From Psychrobacter sp. I-STPA10 (GTDB lineage Bacteria > Pseudomonadota > Gammaproteobacteria > Pseudomonadales > Moraxellaceae), in the NCBI RefSeq assembly GCF_021012795.1, contig NZ_VFYU01000014.1, positions 157,173-221,172 of the forward strand: a stretch of 64,000 nucleotides of DNA, given 5' to 3'. A model generated the notes under the pieces. It had not been told where the DNA came from, did no database searches, and was given only the letters and a program-made list of their open reading frames with translations. This document shows, one piece after another, positions 50,341 to 60,633 of the stretch. A program made the translations under genes and the position numbers. Every line of letters starts with the position of its first letter. Position 1 is the stretch's first letter.

Positions 50341-51261
50341 TTGTCTGAGCCTACTTTGACGCCTATTGGACGCTTTGCGCCTTCTCCCACAGGAGAGTTG
50401 CATTTGGGTTCATTGACCACAGCAATCGCCAGCTATTGCCACATAAAATCTATTGGTGGGCAGTGGCTGCTGCGTATGGAAGATACAGATAATATACGCT
50501 GTGAGCCACAATTTGCACACCAAATTCTTATTGATCTAGAATGCTTAGGTTTACAATGGGACGGGGATATCCTCTATCAATCAGAGCGTATTGATATTTA
50601 CAATGAATGGATGTATGAGCACCTCACCCCACGCCTATACGGCTGTAACTGTTCCCGTAAACATCTAAACCAATATCAACGCTCTTTATCAAAACAGAAT
50701 TTGCCAAACCCACCCACTTATCCACGCTTATGTTTGCATAAACAGTTGAGCCTCAGATCAAATAAAGTTCGGGTACAACTGGCAGATTATTCATTGGCAT
50801 TTATTGATCAGCTACAAGGCATACAGTGGACAAACCCACAGCAAAGTTTGGGCGATGTGGTATTGCGACGTGCCAATGGCATTATTAATTATTTTTTGGC
50901 AGTCAGTATTGATGATGGGCTACAAGGCATTACCCACATCATGCGGGGGCTAGATATTCTACCTTTAACCTGTGCACAAATTTGCTTAATGCAATACCTA
51001 AACTTACCTGCTATCCATAAATGGTATCACTTGCCCTTAGTAAAAAATAGCCAAGGGCAAAAGCTTTCTAAACAAAATCTTGCCGCCCCCATTGATACCA
51101 GTACAACGACCAAATGTAGCCAACTGATTGCCACTGCGTTGACCATGCTACACCAACCAGATGTTAGCTTAGATACCCCAGAGAATATGCTAAAACAAGC
51201 CGTTGCTCAATGGGATAATTGTCCTTTGCAGCATCAACAAAGTCTAGTACAACTGCCGTAG
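50341..51261 (+). CDS. gluQ: Glutamyl-queuosine tRNA(Asp) synthetase
   Basis: 306 residues. GluQRS lacks the anticodon-binding domain and attaches glutamate to queuosine in tRNA-Asp. HIGH motif [13 protein letters not shown] (about 15) and KMSKS-like GQKLSKQNL (about 240); a zinc ligand group YGCNCSRK is near residue 100. The start is TTG at 50341, right after the dksA TAG, with the next in-frame ATG only past the HIGH motif, so TTG is well supported. Coupling to dksA is common in gammaproteobacteria. Confidence 0.92.
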   Translation: MSEPTLTPIGRFAPSPTGELHLGSLTTAIASYCHIKSIGGQWLLRMEDTDNIRCEPQFAHQILIDLECLGLQWDGDILYQSERIDIYNEWMYEHLTPRLYGCNCSRKHLNQYQRSLSKQNLPNPPTYPRLCLHKQLSLRSNKVRVQLADYSLAFIDQLQGIQWTNPQQSLGDVVLRRANGIINYFLAVSIDDGLQGITHIMRGLDILPLTCAQICLMQYLNLPAIHKWYHLPLVKNSQGQKLSKQNLAAPIDTSTTTKCSQLIATALTMLHQPDVSLDTPENMLKQAVAQWDNCPLQHQQSLVQLP

Positions 51262-51295
51262 TTATAAATTATAGTAGGCGGGCGATATTTTAGAA

Positions 51296-52438
51296 TTAAT
51301 ATAAGCGTCTTTTTTCTAGCGCAATGGTTGGACTGTCTTTATGAATACGTAATAGCAGCCCAATCATAATTAAGCTGATTACCATAGATGAGCCACCATA
51401 ACTAAAAAAAGGCATGGTTAAGCCTTTAGTTGGCATCACACCTAGGTTCATACCTGCATTAATCAAGGTCTGACCAATAAAAATAACGCCAAAACCAAAA
51501 GCGGTATAACTCAAGCGCAAATGGTGGTTTTTAAGAGCCATATAGCTAATACGCATCACACTAAAAATAACCAAAGCCTCTAATAATAATATCGCTATCA
51601 CTCCAACAAAGCCCAGCTCCTCACCCGTAATGGCTAATAAAAAATCAGTGTGTGCTTCGGGTAAGTGTGCCAATTTTTGCACACTCTCACCATATCCAAC
51701 CCCAGAGAACTCACCACGCCCAAAAGCAATCAAACTACGTGCCAACTGATAGTCTGTATTTTGCATGTCATCAAATGGATTCCAAAAAGACATCACCCGA
51801 GTAAGACGATACTCTTTATCCCATATTGCCACCGCTGATAGCCCTAAAGCCGATGCACCTAAGGTCAAAAACTGATTCGCTGGTGCACCAGCAATCCAAA
51901 AAATCGTTAAGATGCTACCGATGATAATCACCAAAGAACCAAAGTCAGGCTGAAGTAATATTAACACTGTCATAATTGCGACGATGCTAAAAATACGAAA
52001 AAAACCATCCCAACCTGCACGCACATCATGTGAGTGCCGTACGACAAAGTTAGACACATATAAAATCATCACTAATTTGGCAAGCTCAGCTGTCTGAAAG
52101 TTAAATGAGCCAAACTCAATCCAACGTCTTGCACCATTAATCGGACTAGAAAATAAAGTAATGACCAATAATATGCCTGTGATTAATAACATGATAATTT
52201 GTGCGTGCAGTGTAAAATAAAGCCGTAAAGAAAAACCTTTATAAACAATGGTAGCAGCAACTAATCCAATTAACATATAAGTCAACTGACGATAGAAAAA
52301 ATGCAGCTCAGACATGCCATGGCTTAAAGCAAATGGAATCGAGGCTGAGGCAACCATAATAAGGCTTAGCACCATCAAACAACCAACGCCAGTCATTAAC
52401 AACGCTGAAGCAGAGGGTAAAGTCATTTTTGAAGTCAT
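51296..52438 (-). CDS. ftsW: Cell-division peptidoglycan glycosyltransferase FtsW
   Basis: 380 residues with about ten membrane spans. SEDS-family motifs: INGARRWIEFGSFNFQTAELAK (about 90), HTDFLLAITGEELGFVG (about 270) and TKGLTMPFFSYGGSSMV (about 345). FtsW polymerises septal peptidoglycan. It follows murD on the minus strand by about 230 bp; the same murD-ftsW neighbourhood in other bacteria supports FtsW over RodA. Confidence 0.92.
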   Translation of the reverse strand: MTSKMTLPSASALLMTGVGCLMVLSLIMVASASIPFALSHGMSELHFFYRQLTYMLIGLVAATIVYKGFSLRLYFTLHAQIIMLLITGILLVITLFSSPINGARRWIEFGSFNFQTAELAKLVMILYVSNFVVRHSHDVRAGWDGFFRIFSIVAIMTVLILLQPDFGSLVIIIGSILTIFWIAGAPANQFLTLGASALGLSAVAIWDKEYRLTRVMSFWNPFDDMQNTDYQLARSLIAFGRGEFSGVGYGESVQKLAHLPEAHTDFLLAITGEELGFVGVIAILLLEALVIFSVMRISYMALKNHHLRLSYTAFGFGVIFIGQTLINAGMNLGVMPTKGLTMPFFSYGGSSMVISLIMIGLLLRIHKDSPTIALEKRRLY

Positions 52439-52670
52439 AACGGATTACTGCTCATTTAATAAGTAAGAACCATAAAAAATAGGTAATATACCCAACCTAT
52501 CATTGAGCATATTACCGTATTTTTTTGGGAAGTAATTAGCATATCATGCCACAGAATTTTTTACCTTTTATCAGCAACAAAATTATAAACAATGAGTCCA
52601 TCAATAATGTTTCAAAAAGTATACTGTGTTTTTTTATACAAATAAGCCATACTAATCACTATCCATTTTT

Positions 52671-54422
52671 CTATATTGGAGAGTTAAGCTTGTGCACAAA
52701 CTCAACAAAATGCTCGCCACGCTGCACAAATCCAGTAAACTGATCAAAGCTGGCACAAGCAGGCGATAATAGTACTGCTTTGATTTGTGGTGCTTTATCT
52801 GCTGCAATGGTATAAGCCTTAGTGACTGCTTGTGCAAGCGTATCACAGTGATGCCGATTGACACTATCTTGTAATCCTGCGGCACACAAATCAGCGTCAA
52901 TCATTTTGGCATCTTCACCAATAAAAATTACATCGGCGACATAAGTATTGAGTAGCGAAGACATGTCACCAAATTTTTGCGCTTTACCCTGCCCACCTAA
53001 GATGACGATTAATGACTGTTGTGATCTGGCATCTGTTATTTTTGAACTATTTAAATTATCTGCTGAGTTTTTATAGACACTACCTAACCCTGATATTGCA
53101 GCAATGGTTGAGCCCACATTTGTGCCTTTAGAGTCATTAAAATAATCCACACCATTGATATGTGCAACAAACTGACAACGATGTGGCAGACCAGTAAAAT
53201 GGCGTAATGTGTCCAACATGCTTTGTAGTGGCAGCCCTGCTAACTCACCTAACGCTAGGGCAGATAAGGCATTGATCAGGTTATGTTCACCTTTAACTTT
53301 TAGCTCCTCCGCTGCCATTAATCGCTGTGTTCCTCGAGCCAGATAAGTACTGCCATCTAGCTGACGAATCAAACCATATTGATCTTTATCAGGGGCATTT
53401 GAGCCAACACTGATACGTGGTAAGTCATCTGCCACTAAAGGACGGCTGAGGGCATCATCTCGATTGACCACAATTGATTTGGCTTGCTGAAAAATCCGAT
53501 GTTTGGCGCGATGATAACCCAGCATATCGCCATGTCTATCTAAGTGATCAGGTGACATATTAAGCACTGTCGCTACCATTGCCCCAAGATTGGTCACTGT
53601 CTCTAATTGAAAACTGGATAACTCCAATACTGCCAACTGTTTTGGAGGCTGGGTAGGTGTAAGTTGGGCAGGTATGGCATCAGATAACTGCGATACGTTT
53701 TGCTCAGCAGGGTGAGAATGGTTATCATCTGCTGCAAATTGCTTAAGTAGTGTCAAAGCAGGCACACCAATATTCCCTCCCACACCAACATTGACGCCTG
53801 CATCTGCTGCCATTTGCCCTACCAATGTTGTTACTGTACTTTTGGCATTAGAGCCAGTAATGGCAATAATTGGTACCTCACACGCATCACAAAATAACTG
53901 AATGTCACTAACAATTGGCACACCTGCCTGCTGAGCCTGCATCAAAGCAGGGGTGGTTAATGCAACTCCTGGGCTGATGATGATACGATTGGCGTGACAC
54001 AGTAAATTGGCATCTATCTCACCAAATGCCCTAATCTGTATCTGTTCAGGCAGTTGATTAGCAAGCGTTGGTGCAGAATTGGCATCGGTTACAGCGACCT
54101 GATAGCCCTGTTCTACCAAATAATGAGCCACCGATAAGCCCGACTGCCCCAATCCAACGACCACCTGAAGTCCACTACCCTTTTGAATCATCTGGGGCGT
54201 AGATTCTGTTAAGCTGCTATTTAGGTCACTGCTTGATTTACTCCCCATACTCATCATATTTGTCGCTGTATTCTCTGTCTGCTCAGCACTTGAGGCGCTG
54301 GTTGTATAAACATCTACAGGCGTTGATGTTTGTGCTGTTTGTTGTAGTGTTGTTTGTGTTGTTGTTTGCATTGATAGTTGGGCTGCATCGCTGGGGTGGA
54401 CTTGTTGGTCTTGGCTCATCAT
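52671..54422 (-). CDS. murD: UDP-N-acetylmuramoyl-L-alanine:D-glutamate ligase with long N-terminal extension
   Basis: Adds D-Glu to the peptidoglycan precursor in the cytoplasm. 583 residues against about 440-450 usual. The enzyme proper begins near residue 77 (MIQKGSGLQVVVGLGQSGLS); ATP-binding AITGSNAKSTVTTLVGQMA, NMSPDHLDRHG and YFNDSKGTNVGST are present. Residues 1-76 are Ser/Thr/Gln-rich and low complexity; two further polar insertions lie near 245-275 and 455-480. The ATG at the long start has AAAGGA upstream while residue 77 has none, so the extension is probably translated. Confidence 0.93.
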   Translation of the reverse strand: MMSQDQQVHPSDAAQLSMQTTTQTTLQQTAQTSTPVDVYTTSASSAEQTENTATNMMSMGSKSSSDLNSSLTESTPQMIQKGSGLQVVVGLGQSGLSVAHYLVEQGYQVAVTDANSAPTLANQLPEQIQIRAFGEIDANLLCHANRIIISPGVALTTPALMQAQQAGVPIVSDIQLFCDACEVPIIAITGSNAKSTVTTLVGQMAADAGVNVGVGGNIGVPALTLLKQFAADDNHSHPAEQNVSQLSDAIPAQLTPTQPPKQLAVLELSSFQLETVTNLGAMVATVLNMSPDHLDRHGDMLGYHRAKHRIFQQAKSIVVNRDDALSRPLVADDLPRISVGSNAPDKDQYGLIRQLDGSTYLARGTQRLMAAEELKVKGEHNLINALSALALGELAGLPLQSMLDTLRHFTGLPHRCQFVAHINGVDYFNDSKGTNVGSTIAAISGLGSVYKNSADNLNSSKITDARSQQSLIVILGGQGKAQKFGDMSSLLNTYVADVIFIGEDAKMIDADLCAAGLQDSVNRHHCDTLAQAVTKAYTIAADKAPQIKAVLLSPACASFDQFTGFVQRGEHFVEFVHKLNSPI

Positions 54423-54572
54423 TATTCCTTTTGCGTGGGGTGTGCTATGATGCGCAGGTTTATATATCTTATTAAGAACCTGTATCGTGCGACATTATAC
54501 GACGGTTGTACTGCCATGCGCTGTATTATCTTATCACCACATTTACTCTATTACTAAAGCTTTATATTCCTT

Positions 54573-56075
54573 ATGATAATTCCTTCTTTTAATAATCTGC
54601 AAGATCAATGGTTTTCTAATGTGCGTGGCGATATCTTATCAGGTATCGTGGTCGCGCTTGCACTCATTCCAGAAGCCATTGCTTTTTCCATCATCGCTGG
54701 GGTAGATCCCAAAGTTGGATTATATGCTTCCTTTTGTATTGCGGTGGTGATCAGTTTTGTCGGTGGCAGACCAGCGATGATCTCAGCAGCAACGGCTGCC
54801 ATGGCGTTGGTGATGGTTGATCTGGTTGCTGACCATGGACTACAGTACCTATTGGCGGCTACTTTATTGTGTGGGGTGATCCAGTTTATTATGGGCGTGT
54901 TAAAGCTTGGCAATCTGATGCGCTTTGTCTCACGTTCAGTGGTAATTGGCTTTGTCAACGCTTTGGCAATTTTGATTTTTGCCGCCCAGCTTCCTGAGCT
55001 CAATCCACATACTGATAAAGTAGGGATACTGGTATATATTATGACCGCGGCAGGGTTGGGAATCATTTATTTATTTCCTTTAATACCTAAAATCGGCAAA
55101 ATTATTCCCTCTCCTTTAGTATGTATTGTTGGCTTAACCATTGTCAGCTTGTACTTTGGTCTTGATATTCGCAATGTGGGCGACATGGGCGAGCTGCCTG
55201 ATACCCTACCAATGTTTTTAATCCCCAATATCCCCTTAAACCTAGAAACCTTAATGATTATTGCGCCTTACTCCATTGCATTGGCAGTGGTGGGCTTGCT
55301 GGAATCTATGATGACTGCCACCATTGTTGATGATCTCACTGATACCACCAGTGACCGCAACCAAGAATGTCGAGGACAAGGTATTGCCAATGTGGTGGCA
55401 GGATTTTTTGGTGGTATGGCAGGCTGTGCCATGATTGGGCAGTCCATTATCAATGTAAAATCAGGCGGACGCACTCGTTTATCCGCATTAGTCGCAGGTA
55501 TTGTACTGCTTATCATGGTGGTATTTTTGAGTGATTGGGTCAGTCAAATACCTATGGCAGCACTGGTTGCCGTGATGATTATGGTTTCCATTGGTACATT
55601 TAATTGGGCATCACTACGAGAATTTAAAACCCATCCGATGTCATTTAATGTGGTGATGCTCGCCACAGTCATTACCACCATATTTACTCATAACTTAGCC
55701 TATGGTGTCTTGGTGGGTGTGCTCTTATCCGCCTTATTCTTTGCCAATAAGATTGGACAGTTCTTAGAGATTACCAGCGACTATGATGATGCCAGCAATA
55801 CCCGTCATTATTATGTCCATGGTCAAGTATTCTTTGCCTCTACCACACACTTTATGGACAGCTTTGATACCAAAGAAGCAGTCGATCGTATTGAAATTGA
55901 TGTGACCCATGCCCACTTTTGGGATATCACTGCGGTGGATATCCTCGATAAGCTGGTGATGCGCTTGCAACGTGAAGGGATTGATGTCAAAGTAGTGGGG
56001 GTAAACAATGCCAGTCGCACCTTAATCGATCGTTTTTCAGTTCATGATTGTAAAAATATTGGGCTGCTCGATTAG
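54573..56075 (+). CDS. SulP-family anion transporter with STAS domain
   Basis: 500 residues. About ten to fourteen membrane spans (residues 10-400): [24 protein letters not shown] is the SulP signature, and [22 protein letters not shown] is conserved. The cytoplasmic STAS domain (about 400-500) includes [20 protein letters not shown]. Likely a sulfate, bicarbonate or other anion carrier; the substrate is not determined by sequence. A universal stress protein gene follows after 60 bp, a linkage seen in related genomes. Confidence 0.92.
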   Translation: MIIPSFNNLQDQWFSNVRGDILSGIVVALALIPEAIAFSIIAGVDPKVGLYASFCIAVVISFVGGRPAMISAATAAMALVMVDLVADHGLQYLLAATLLCGVIQFIMGVLKLGNLMRFVSRSVVIGFVNALAILIFAAQLPELNPHTDKVGILVYIMTAAGLGIIYLFPLIPKIGKIIPSPLVCIVGLTIVSLYFGLDIRNVGDMGELPDTLPMFLIPNIPLNLETLMIIAPYSIALAVVGLLESMMTATIVDDLTDTTSDRNQECRGQGIANVVAGFFGGMAGCAMIGQSIINVKSGGRTRLSALVAGIVLLIMVVFLSDWVSQIPMAALVAVMIMVSIGTFNWASLREFKTHPMSFNVVMLATVITTIFTHNLAYGVLVGVLLSALFFANKIGQFLEITSDYDDASNTRHYYVHGQVFFASTTHFMDSFDTKEAVDRIEIDVTHAHFWDITAVDILDKLVMRLQREGIDVKVVGVNNASRTLIDRFSVHDCKNIGLLD

Positions 56076-56135
56076 ATGCTATCGCCTATCTACTAAAATT
56101 ATAAATATTGCTTTCACTTTATTATTCATAGCGTG

Positions 56136-56996
56136 ATGACCATGACCAATCTAAAACCTGATAGTATCATTGCTTGCCTTGACTGCCCTGATCATGTGCA
56201 AGCTGTCTTAGATGCCAGCTTATGGGCAGCCAAACATCTCAATGCACCAATTGGGCTATTGCACGCCATGCCAAACTTGCATCGCTCAGCGGCTGTCAAT
56301 TATTCAGGTTGTCTAACCATAGATGATGAAAGTCATTTGTTACAACGCTTTACTACTGAAGAGCACCTAAGTAATGCTCAGATAAAAGATCAAGGTAAGA
56401 TATTACTCAAACATGCTGAACGCTATTGTGATAATAAAAAAATAAACAAGCCCATTTATTGTATCCATCGTCATACCACACTTGCTGAAAGCATCGAATA
56501 TGTCGATGATATGGCACAACTACTGGTTATTGGACATCAAGTGACCTGTAAACATACCTTAGCCCAACTGGTGCGTAGCAGTGATTGTCCTATTTTAATT
56601 ACTCATACTGCATTCTCCACCCCCAAAAGTGCCTTATTTGCTTTTGACAATCGTCCCATTTGCCATGCGCTACTAAACTGGCTTTGTAGTAATGCCCTTA
56701 TTCGCTCTATGAGTATTCATATTGTTATGATTGGCAAAGAAACCGAACACAACAAGGAAGCGCTACGTGAAGCTTATGCCAAGCTTAAACAATCTGGCAT
56801 TGATTGCAAAAAAGCATTGGTCGATTGTCGAGATGTCCCGTCTGCCATATTGTATTATCAAAACAAACATCAACTTGAATTGCTGGTGACAGGAGCATTT
56901 GGAGAATCTAGACTGCGTGAACTATTTTATGGCAGTGATACCCAAAAACTCATCGGTGCCAGTAAAACACCTTATTTACTCTATCCAAGTGAGTAA
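56136..56996 (+). CDS. Universal stress protein, two-domain type
   Basis: 286 residues from the ATG at 56136; GTG at 56133 and ATG at 56142 are alternatives. Two Usp domains occur: the first starts SIIACLDCPDHVQAVLDASLWAAK with HLNAPIGLLHAMP, the second from about residue 160 ends LELLVTGAFGESRLRELFYGSDTQKLI, with the GxxG/ATP-binding-like GAFGESR. Cysteine-rich N-terminus. It probably acts with the SulP transporter, but that is only by position. Confidence 0.85.
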   Translation: MTMTNLKPDSIIACLDCPDHVQAVLDASLWAAKHLNAPIGLLHAMPNLHRSAAVNYSGCLTIDDESHLLQRFTTEEHLSNAQIKDQGKILLKHAERYCDNKKINKPIYCIHRHTTLAESIEYVDDMAQLLVIGHQVTCKHTLAQLVRSSDCPILITHTAFSTPKSALFAFDNRPICHALLNWLCSNALIRSMSIHIVMIGKETEHNKEALREAYAKLKQSGIDCKKALVDCRDVPSAILYYQNKHQLELLVTGAFGESRLRELFYGSDTQKLIGASKTPYLLYPSE

Positions 56997-57141
56997 TATC
57001 ATGTTGATTAATTAACCTATCAAGGAAAACGAGTACAAGTAGCCCATCAATATGGCAAAACAATACATACAGTACGCCATACCGCCCACCACCAAACTCC
57101 GCTATAATAAATCAATTTACCAACATAGTAACACCAACAAA

Positions 57142-57156
57142 GCACAATTTTGGTGC
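57142..57156. promoter_or_regulatory. Putative NtrC-binding site
   Basis: GCACAATTTTGGTGC matches the 15-bp GCACCA-N3-TGGTGC form with one mismatch. It lies about 155 bp upstream of the putative sigma-54 site and 345 bp upstream of glnK, typical of an enhancer position. Confidence 0.55.
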
Positions 57157-57309
57157 AAAAACACCAACTTAGCTACAACACTTCGTAGTATTAGGCTAAA
57201 ATTATGCTAAAAGTGTTACTATGATTTTTTCTGCTCTTTTATTGTCTATTTTATGCACTAAAATAGAGCATGGTTTGTCCAGTTAAGCGTCTTCCCCCTT
57301 CGTTTTTAC

Positions 57310-57325
57310 TGGCACATTTCTTGAT
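57310..57325 (+). promoter_or_regulatory. Putative sigma-54 promoter of glnK-amtB
   Basis: TGGCACATTTCTTGAT matches the TGGCAC-N5-TTGCW consensus, with the expected spacing and one key difference (GA for GC in the -12 box). It is 175 bp upstream of the glnK ATG. Confidence 0.6.
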
Positions 57326-57431
57326 AGCATACAAATATGCCATTAAAAGAGTGCAAAGTAAGCTGAGTATGAACAAGTTTGCCATCTCACCACTTTGCTG
57401 ATAACAATATTTATTGCCTCTATTTTTTTAG

Positions 57432-57839
<408 letters not shown>

Positions 57840-57972
57840 GCTAACTCCAAAATAGCTAACTAAAAAACAAAGATGTTCAGCTTCTATTATTAACGGCTAA
57901 CTTAAAGCCAAATAATAGCCAGTCAACATCATCATTCTTACCATCCATTTTTGTTCCAAGGGGGAAATCTAA

Positions 57973-59271
57973 ATGGAAAATCAAATCTTTGAATTACAGT
58001 ATGCACTGGATACTTTCTATTTCTTAATATGTGGCGCACTGGTGATGTGGATGGCAGCCGGCTTTGCCATGCTCGAAGCAGGTCTAGTCCGAGCTAAAAA
58101 CACCACAGAAATCCTTGCAAAAAACATGGGGCTATTTGCGATTGCCTGTACCATGTATATGATTTGCGGTTATTACTTAATGTATGATGGCAACCTGTTT
58201 TTAACAGGGCTTGCAGGCGGAGACTCACTGGTCGCTGATGCTTTGGCTAACTCTGCAACCAAAGGCTTTGATGGTGGTTCAGTCTATTCCAAAGCCTCTG
58301 ATTTCTTCTTTCAAGTCGTCTTTGTTGCTACCTGTATGTCTATTGTCTCTGGTGCTGTGGCTGAGCGCATGAAACTTTGGGCATTTTTTATCTTTTCAGT
58401 GGTGATGACAGGGTTTATTTATCCAATGGAAGGTAGCTGGACATGGGGTGGTAAGCCTGTCTTTAATCTCTTTGCCTTTAATGATGTGGTCAATGCGGCT
58501 GGTGCTACTATTTATTCTGGCTTTGGTTTTAGTGATTTTGCTGGCTCTGGCATTGTGCATTTAGCAGGTGCCTCAGCAGCCTTAGCAGGGGTATTATTGC
58601 TGGGTGCGCGCAAAGGTAAATATGGTAAAAATGGTGAGATTCGTGCCATACCCGGTGCCAATCTGCCATTGGCTACTCTAGGTACCTTTATATTATGGCT
58701 TGGCTGGTTTGGCTTTAATGGTGGCTCAGTACTCAAGCTTGGTGATATTACTAGTGCCAATAGCGTTGCTATGGTATTTGTTAATACCAATGCTTCTGCT
58801 GCTGGCGGTGCTATCGGAGCATTAATCATCGCACGCATTATTTTTGGCAAAGCAGATTTAACCATGCTACTCAATGGTGCGTTGGCAGGATTGGTTGCCA
58901 TCACGGCTGAACCACTAACACCCACACCTTTATTAGCCACTATCTTTGGCATGGTTGCTGGTGTCATTGTGGTCTTCTCAATCTTAACCATAGATAAATT
59001 ACGTCTTGATGACCCTGTCGGTGCAATTTCGGTACATGGTGTGGTCGGCTTCTTTGGATTAATGATTGTACCCATCACCAATCATGAGACTTCATTCTTA
59101 GGGCAATTTATTGGTGCAGTCGTCATCTTTACTTGGGTATTTGTCTGTAGCCTGATTGTCTGGAGTATACTAAAAGCAGTAATAGGCATACGTATTAGTG
59201 AAGAAGAAGAGTACAAAGGTGGCGATATTTCAGAATGTGGACAAGAAGCTTATCCAGAGTTTGTAAAATAA
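57973..59271 (+). CDS. amtB: Ammonium transporter AmtB
   Basis: 432 residues, eleven membrane spans. Signatures: WMAAGFAMLEAGLVRAKN (about 30), FSDFAGSGIVHLAGASAAL with the first pore His (about 197), and AISVHGVVGFFGL with the second pore His (about 355). There is no cleaved signal peptide typical of E. coli AmtB. Paired with glnK; terminator follows. Confidence 0.96.
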   Translation: MENQIFELQYALDTFYFLICGALVMWMAAGFAMLEAGLVRAKNTTEILAKNMGLFAIACTMYMICGYYLMYDGNLFLTGLAGGDSLVADALANSATKGFDGGSVYSKASDFFFQVVFVATCMSIVSGAVAERMKLWAFFIFSVVMTGFIYPMEGSWTWGGKPVFNLFAFNDVVNAAGATIYSGFGFSDFAGSGIVHLAGASAALAGVLLLGARKGKYGKNGEIRAIPGANLPLATLGTFILWLGWFGFNGGSVLKLGDITSANSVAMVFVNTNASAAGGAIGALIIARIIFGKADLTMLLNGALAGLVAITAEPLTPTPLLATIFGMVAGVIVVFSILTIDKLRLDDPVGAISVHGVVGFFGLMIVPITNHETSFLGQFIGAVVIFTWVFVCSLIVWSILKAVIGIRISEEEEYKGGDISECGQEAYPEFVK

Positions 59272-59302
59272 AACATTGCCTCTTATTTTTATCTTACTGA
59301 CT

Positions 59303-59341
59303 AAAAAAAGCTGCCTAATATTTAGATTAGGCAGCTTTTTT
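59303..59341 (+). terminator. Intrinsic terminator after amtB
   Basis: Hairpin AAAAAGCTGCCTAAT with ATTAGGCAGCTTTTTT, 31 bp after the amtB stop. Confidence 0.92.
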
Positions 59342-59351
59342 CTTATAGAAT

Positions 59352-59443
59352 CAAAGAACTACTAAATAGCTATGGTGTTAACCTCGTTTGCTATACAACT
59401 GTACTATCTGCACTCAGTTGCCTTGTAACCCTTTTAGTCTTCT
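59352..59443 (-). repeat. Dispersed element, diverged copy 5
   Basis: Reverse complement matches 8511-8602 along about 92 bp, sharing GAGTGCAGATAG, TTGTATAGCAAA and GAGGTTAACACC. Lies between the amtB terminator and that of the DUF2147 gene. Confidence 0.7.
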
Positions 59444-59457
59444 TTATCTGATAATAT

Positions 59458-59495
59458 AAAAAGCCCTTCATTATGATAAATAATGAAAGGCTTTT
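59458..59495 (-). terminator. Intrinsic terminator after DUF2147 gene
   Basis: Minus-strand hairpin AAGCCTTTCATTATT with AATAATGAAGGGCTT, closed by a T-run. Confidence 0.85.
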
Positions 59496-59558
59496 GTGTA
59501 GTATCTTTTATCTAATTACTTATCTAATTATCTGATATTGAGTGTTAGTTTATGACTA

Positions 59559-59951
59559 CTATTTCTTTTTCCACGTTTGCCATTTTACTGGTGCAATACC
59601 CCAATACGCAGTCAATTTTAATGTTTTTTCATCCTTACTTAATGTACAAGCCAATCCATAAGATTTTCCATCAACTGGATTAATAATTCGACCTCGACTA
59701 TATTTACCATTGCCTTGTGGTTTTAATCCAGTGATGACTGTATCGCCTATGTATTGTTTGGCTTTGGCAGTATTACCAGCAATAATCTTTCCGGATAACA
59801 CACCGCCAGATTCTGTAAACTGCACAGTACCTTTTGGTTTGCCATCTTCATAAGTTTGCCACTTAGTATTTGCCAGTGAATCTGCTGCCATAGAAACAGT
59901 TGCAAGTCCTAATGTAGTGATGGCTAAAATAGATTGGTTAAATAATTTCAT
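59559..59951 (-). CDS. DUF2147 domain secreted protein
   Basis: 130 residues from the ATG at 59951, which has AAAGGA upstream; the in-frame upstream start at 59975 is rejected. Signal peptide through VSMA (about residue 23). The mature domain (ANTKWQTYEDGKPKGTVQF through LKLTAYWGIAPVKWQTWKK) is the DUF2147 beta-barrel-like fold, found in exported proteins of unknown function in Moraxellaceae and others. Confidence 0.88.
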   Translation of the reverse strand: MKLFNQSILAITTLGLATVSMAADSLANTKWQTYEDGKPKGTVQFTESGGVLSGKIIAGNTAKAKQYIGDTVITGLKPQGNGKYSRGRIINPVDGKSYGLACTLSKDEKTLKLTAYWGIAPVKWQTWKKK

Positions 59952-60234
59952 AATACGATTCCTTTCGAAAGCCAATGACTAAACTTTATTAATCACAGTA
60001 TTTTGGATAGCATTGATTTGATTTAAAAGTACTGCAATATACTGAAAATACTAATTGCTACTTACTAGTACTTTATTTAATGATCCACAAGTTAATATAT
60101 TTACATCTAATATGTCAACTAAAAAACTGTGCATTCACCAGTATCACTACTGACTTTTAATTATAAAATACGGTTAAAAAAAATAAAGGTTTTTTTTGCG
60201 CTATTCCTACGCTTATCCTTTCTAATCGTAGTGT

Positions 60235-60513
60235 TTATGCAAAAGGATTGTCTATCGTACCTTTTTCGCTCGCAGCTTGATGCTCTATTTGTAAACGCTG
60301 AGTATCGTCTAATAACTTGTTTTCTGCTTGGGCTTGCTCTAAAGCTGCCACTATTGCGGACATCAATTGATGTAGCTGTTTTGCTTGTGTGAGTCCTTGC
60401 TCACTACGCTCAATATCTATATCACCATAAATCGTGACTTTATCTGTTTGGTTTTCGATGATTAATTGACCTACTTGCTGGCTTTGATGGTCATTTTTAT
60501 AGGGGTCTATCAT
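60235..60513 (-). CDS. Small hypothetical protein
   Basis: 92 residues, no signal peptide or span. An N-terminal beta segment (QVGQLIIENQTDKVTIYGDI) precedes a Gln/Ala/Leu-rich helical part (AKQLHQLMSAIVAALEQAQ) and a polar tail ending DNPFA. AAAGGT precedes the ATG. Not recognised; it resembles no DNA-binding or enzyme motif. The frame is better than its neighbours in codon regularity, so I regard it as real but uncertain. Confidence 0.6.
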   Translation of the reverse strand: MIDPYKNDHQSQQVGQLIIENQTDKVTIYGDIDIERSEQGLTQAKQLHQLMSAIVAALEQAQAENKLLDDTQRLQIEHQAASEKGTIDNPFA

Positions 60514-60633
60514 AACTGTTACCTTTATTTAAGATGACTATAGTCAAAGTTTACTTGACAATCGTACTATCTAAACGACTTATCAGCATTGTCGTATCCG
60601 TTTTATTATGCTTTGACCATATTTGTATGATTA

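Noticed and set aside
60129..60392. 87-codon plus-strand frame opposite the small protein gene at 60235-60513
   Set aside because: Cys/Leu-rich product and no ribosome site; the minus-strand frame has both a ribosome site and a more protein-like composition.
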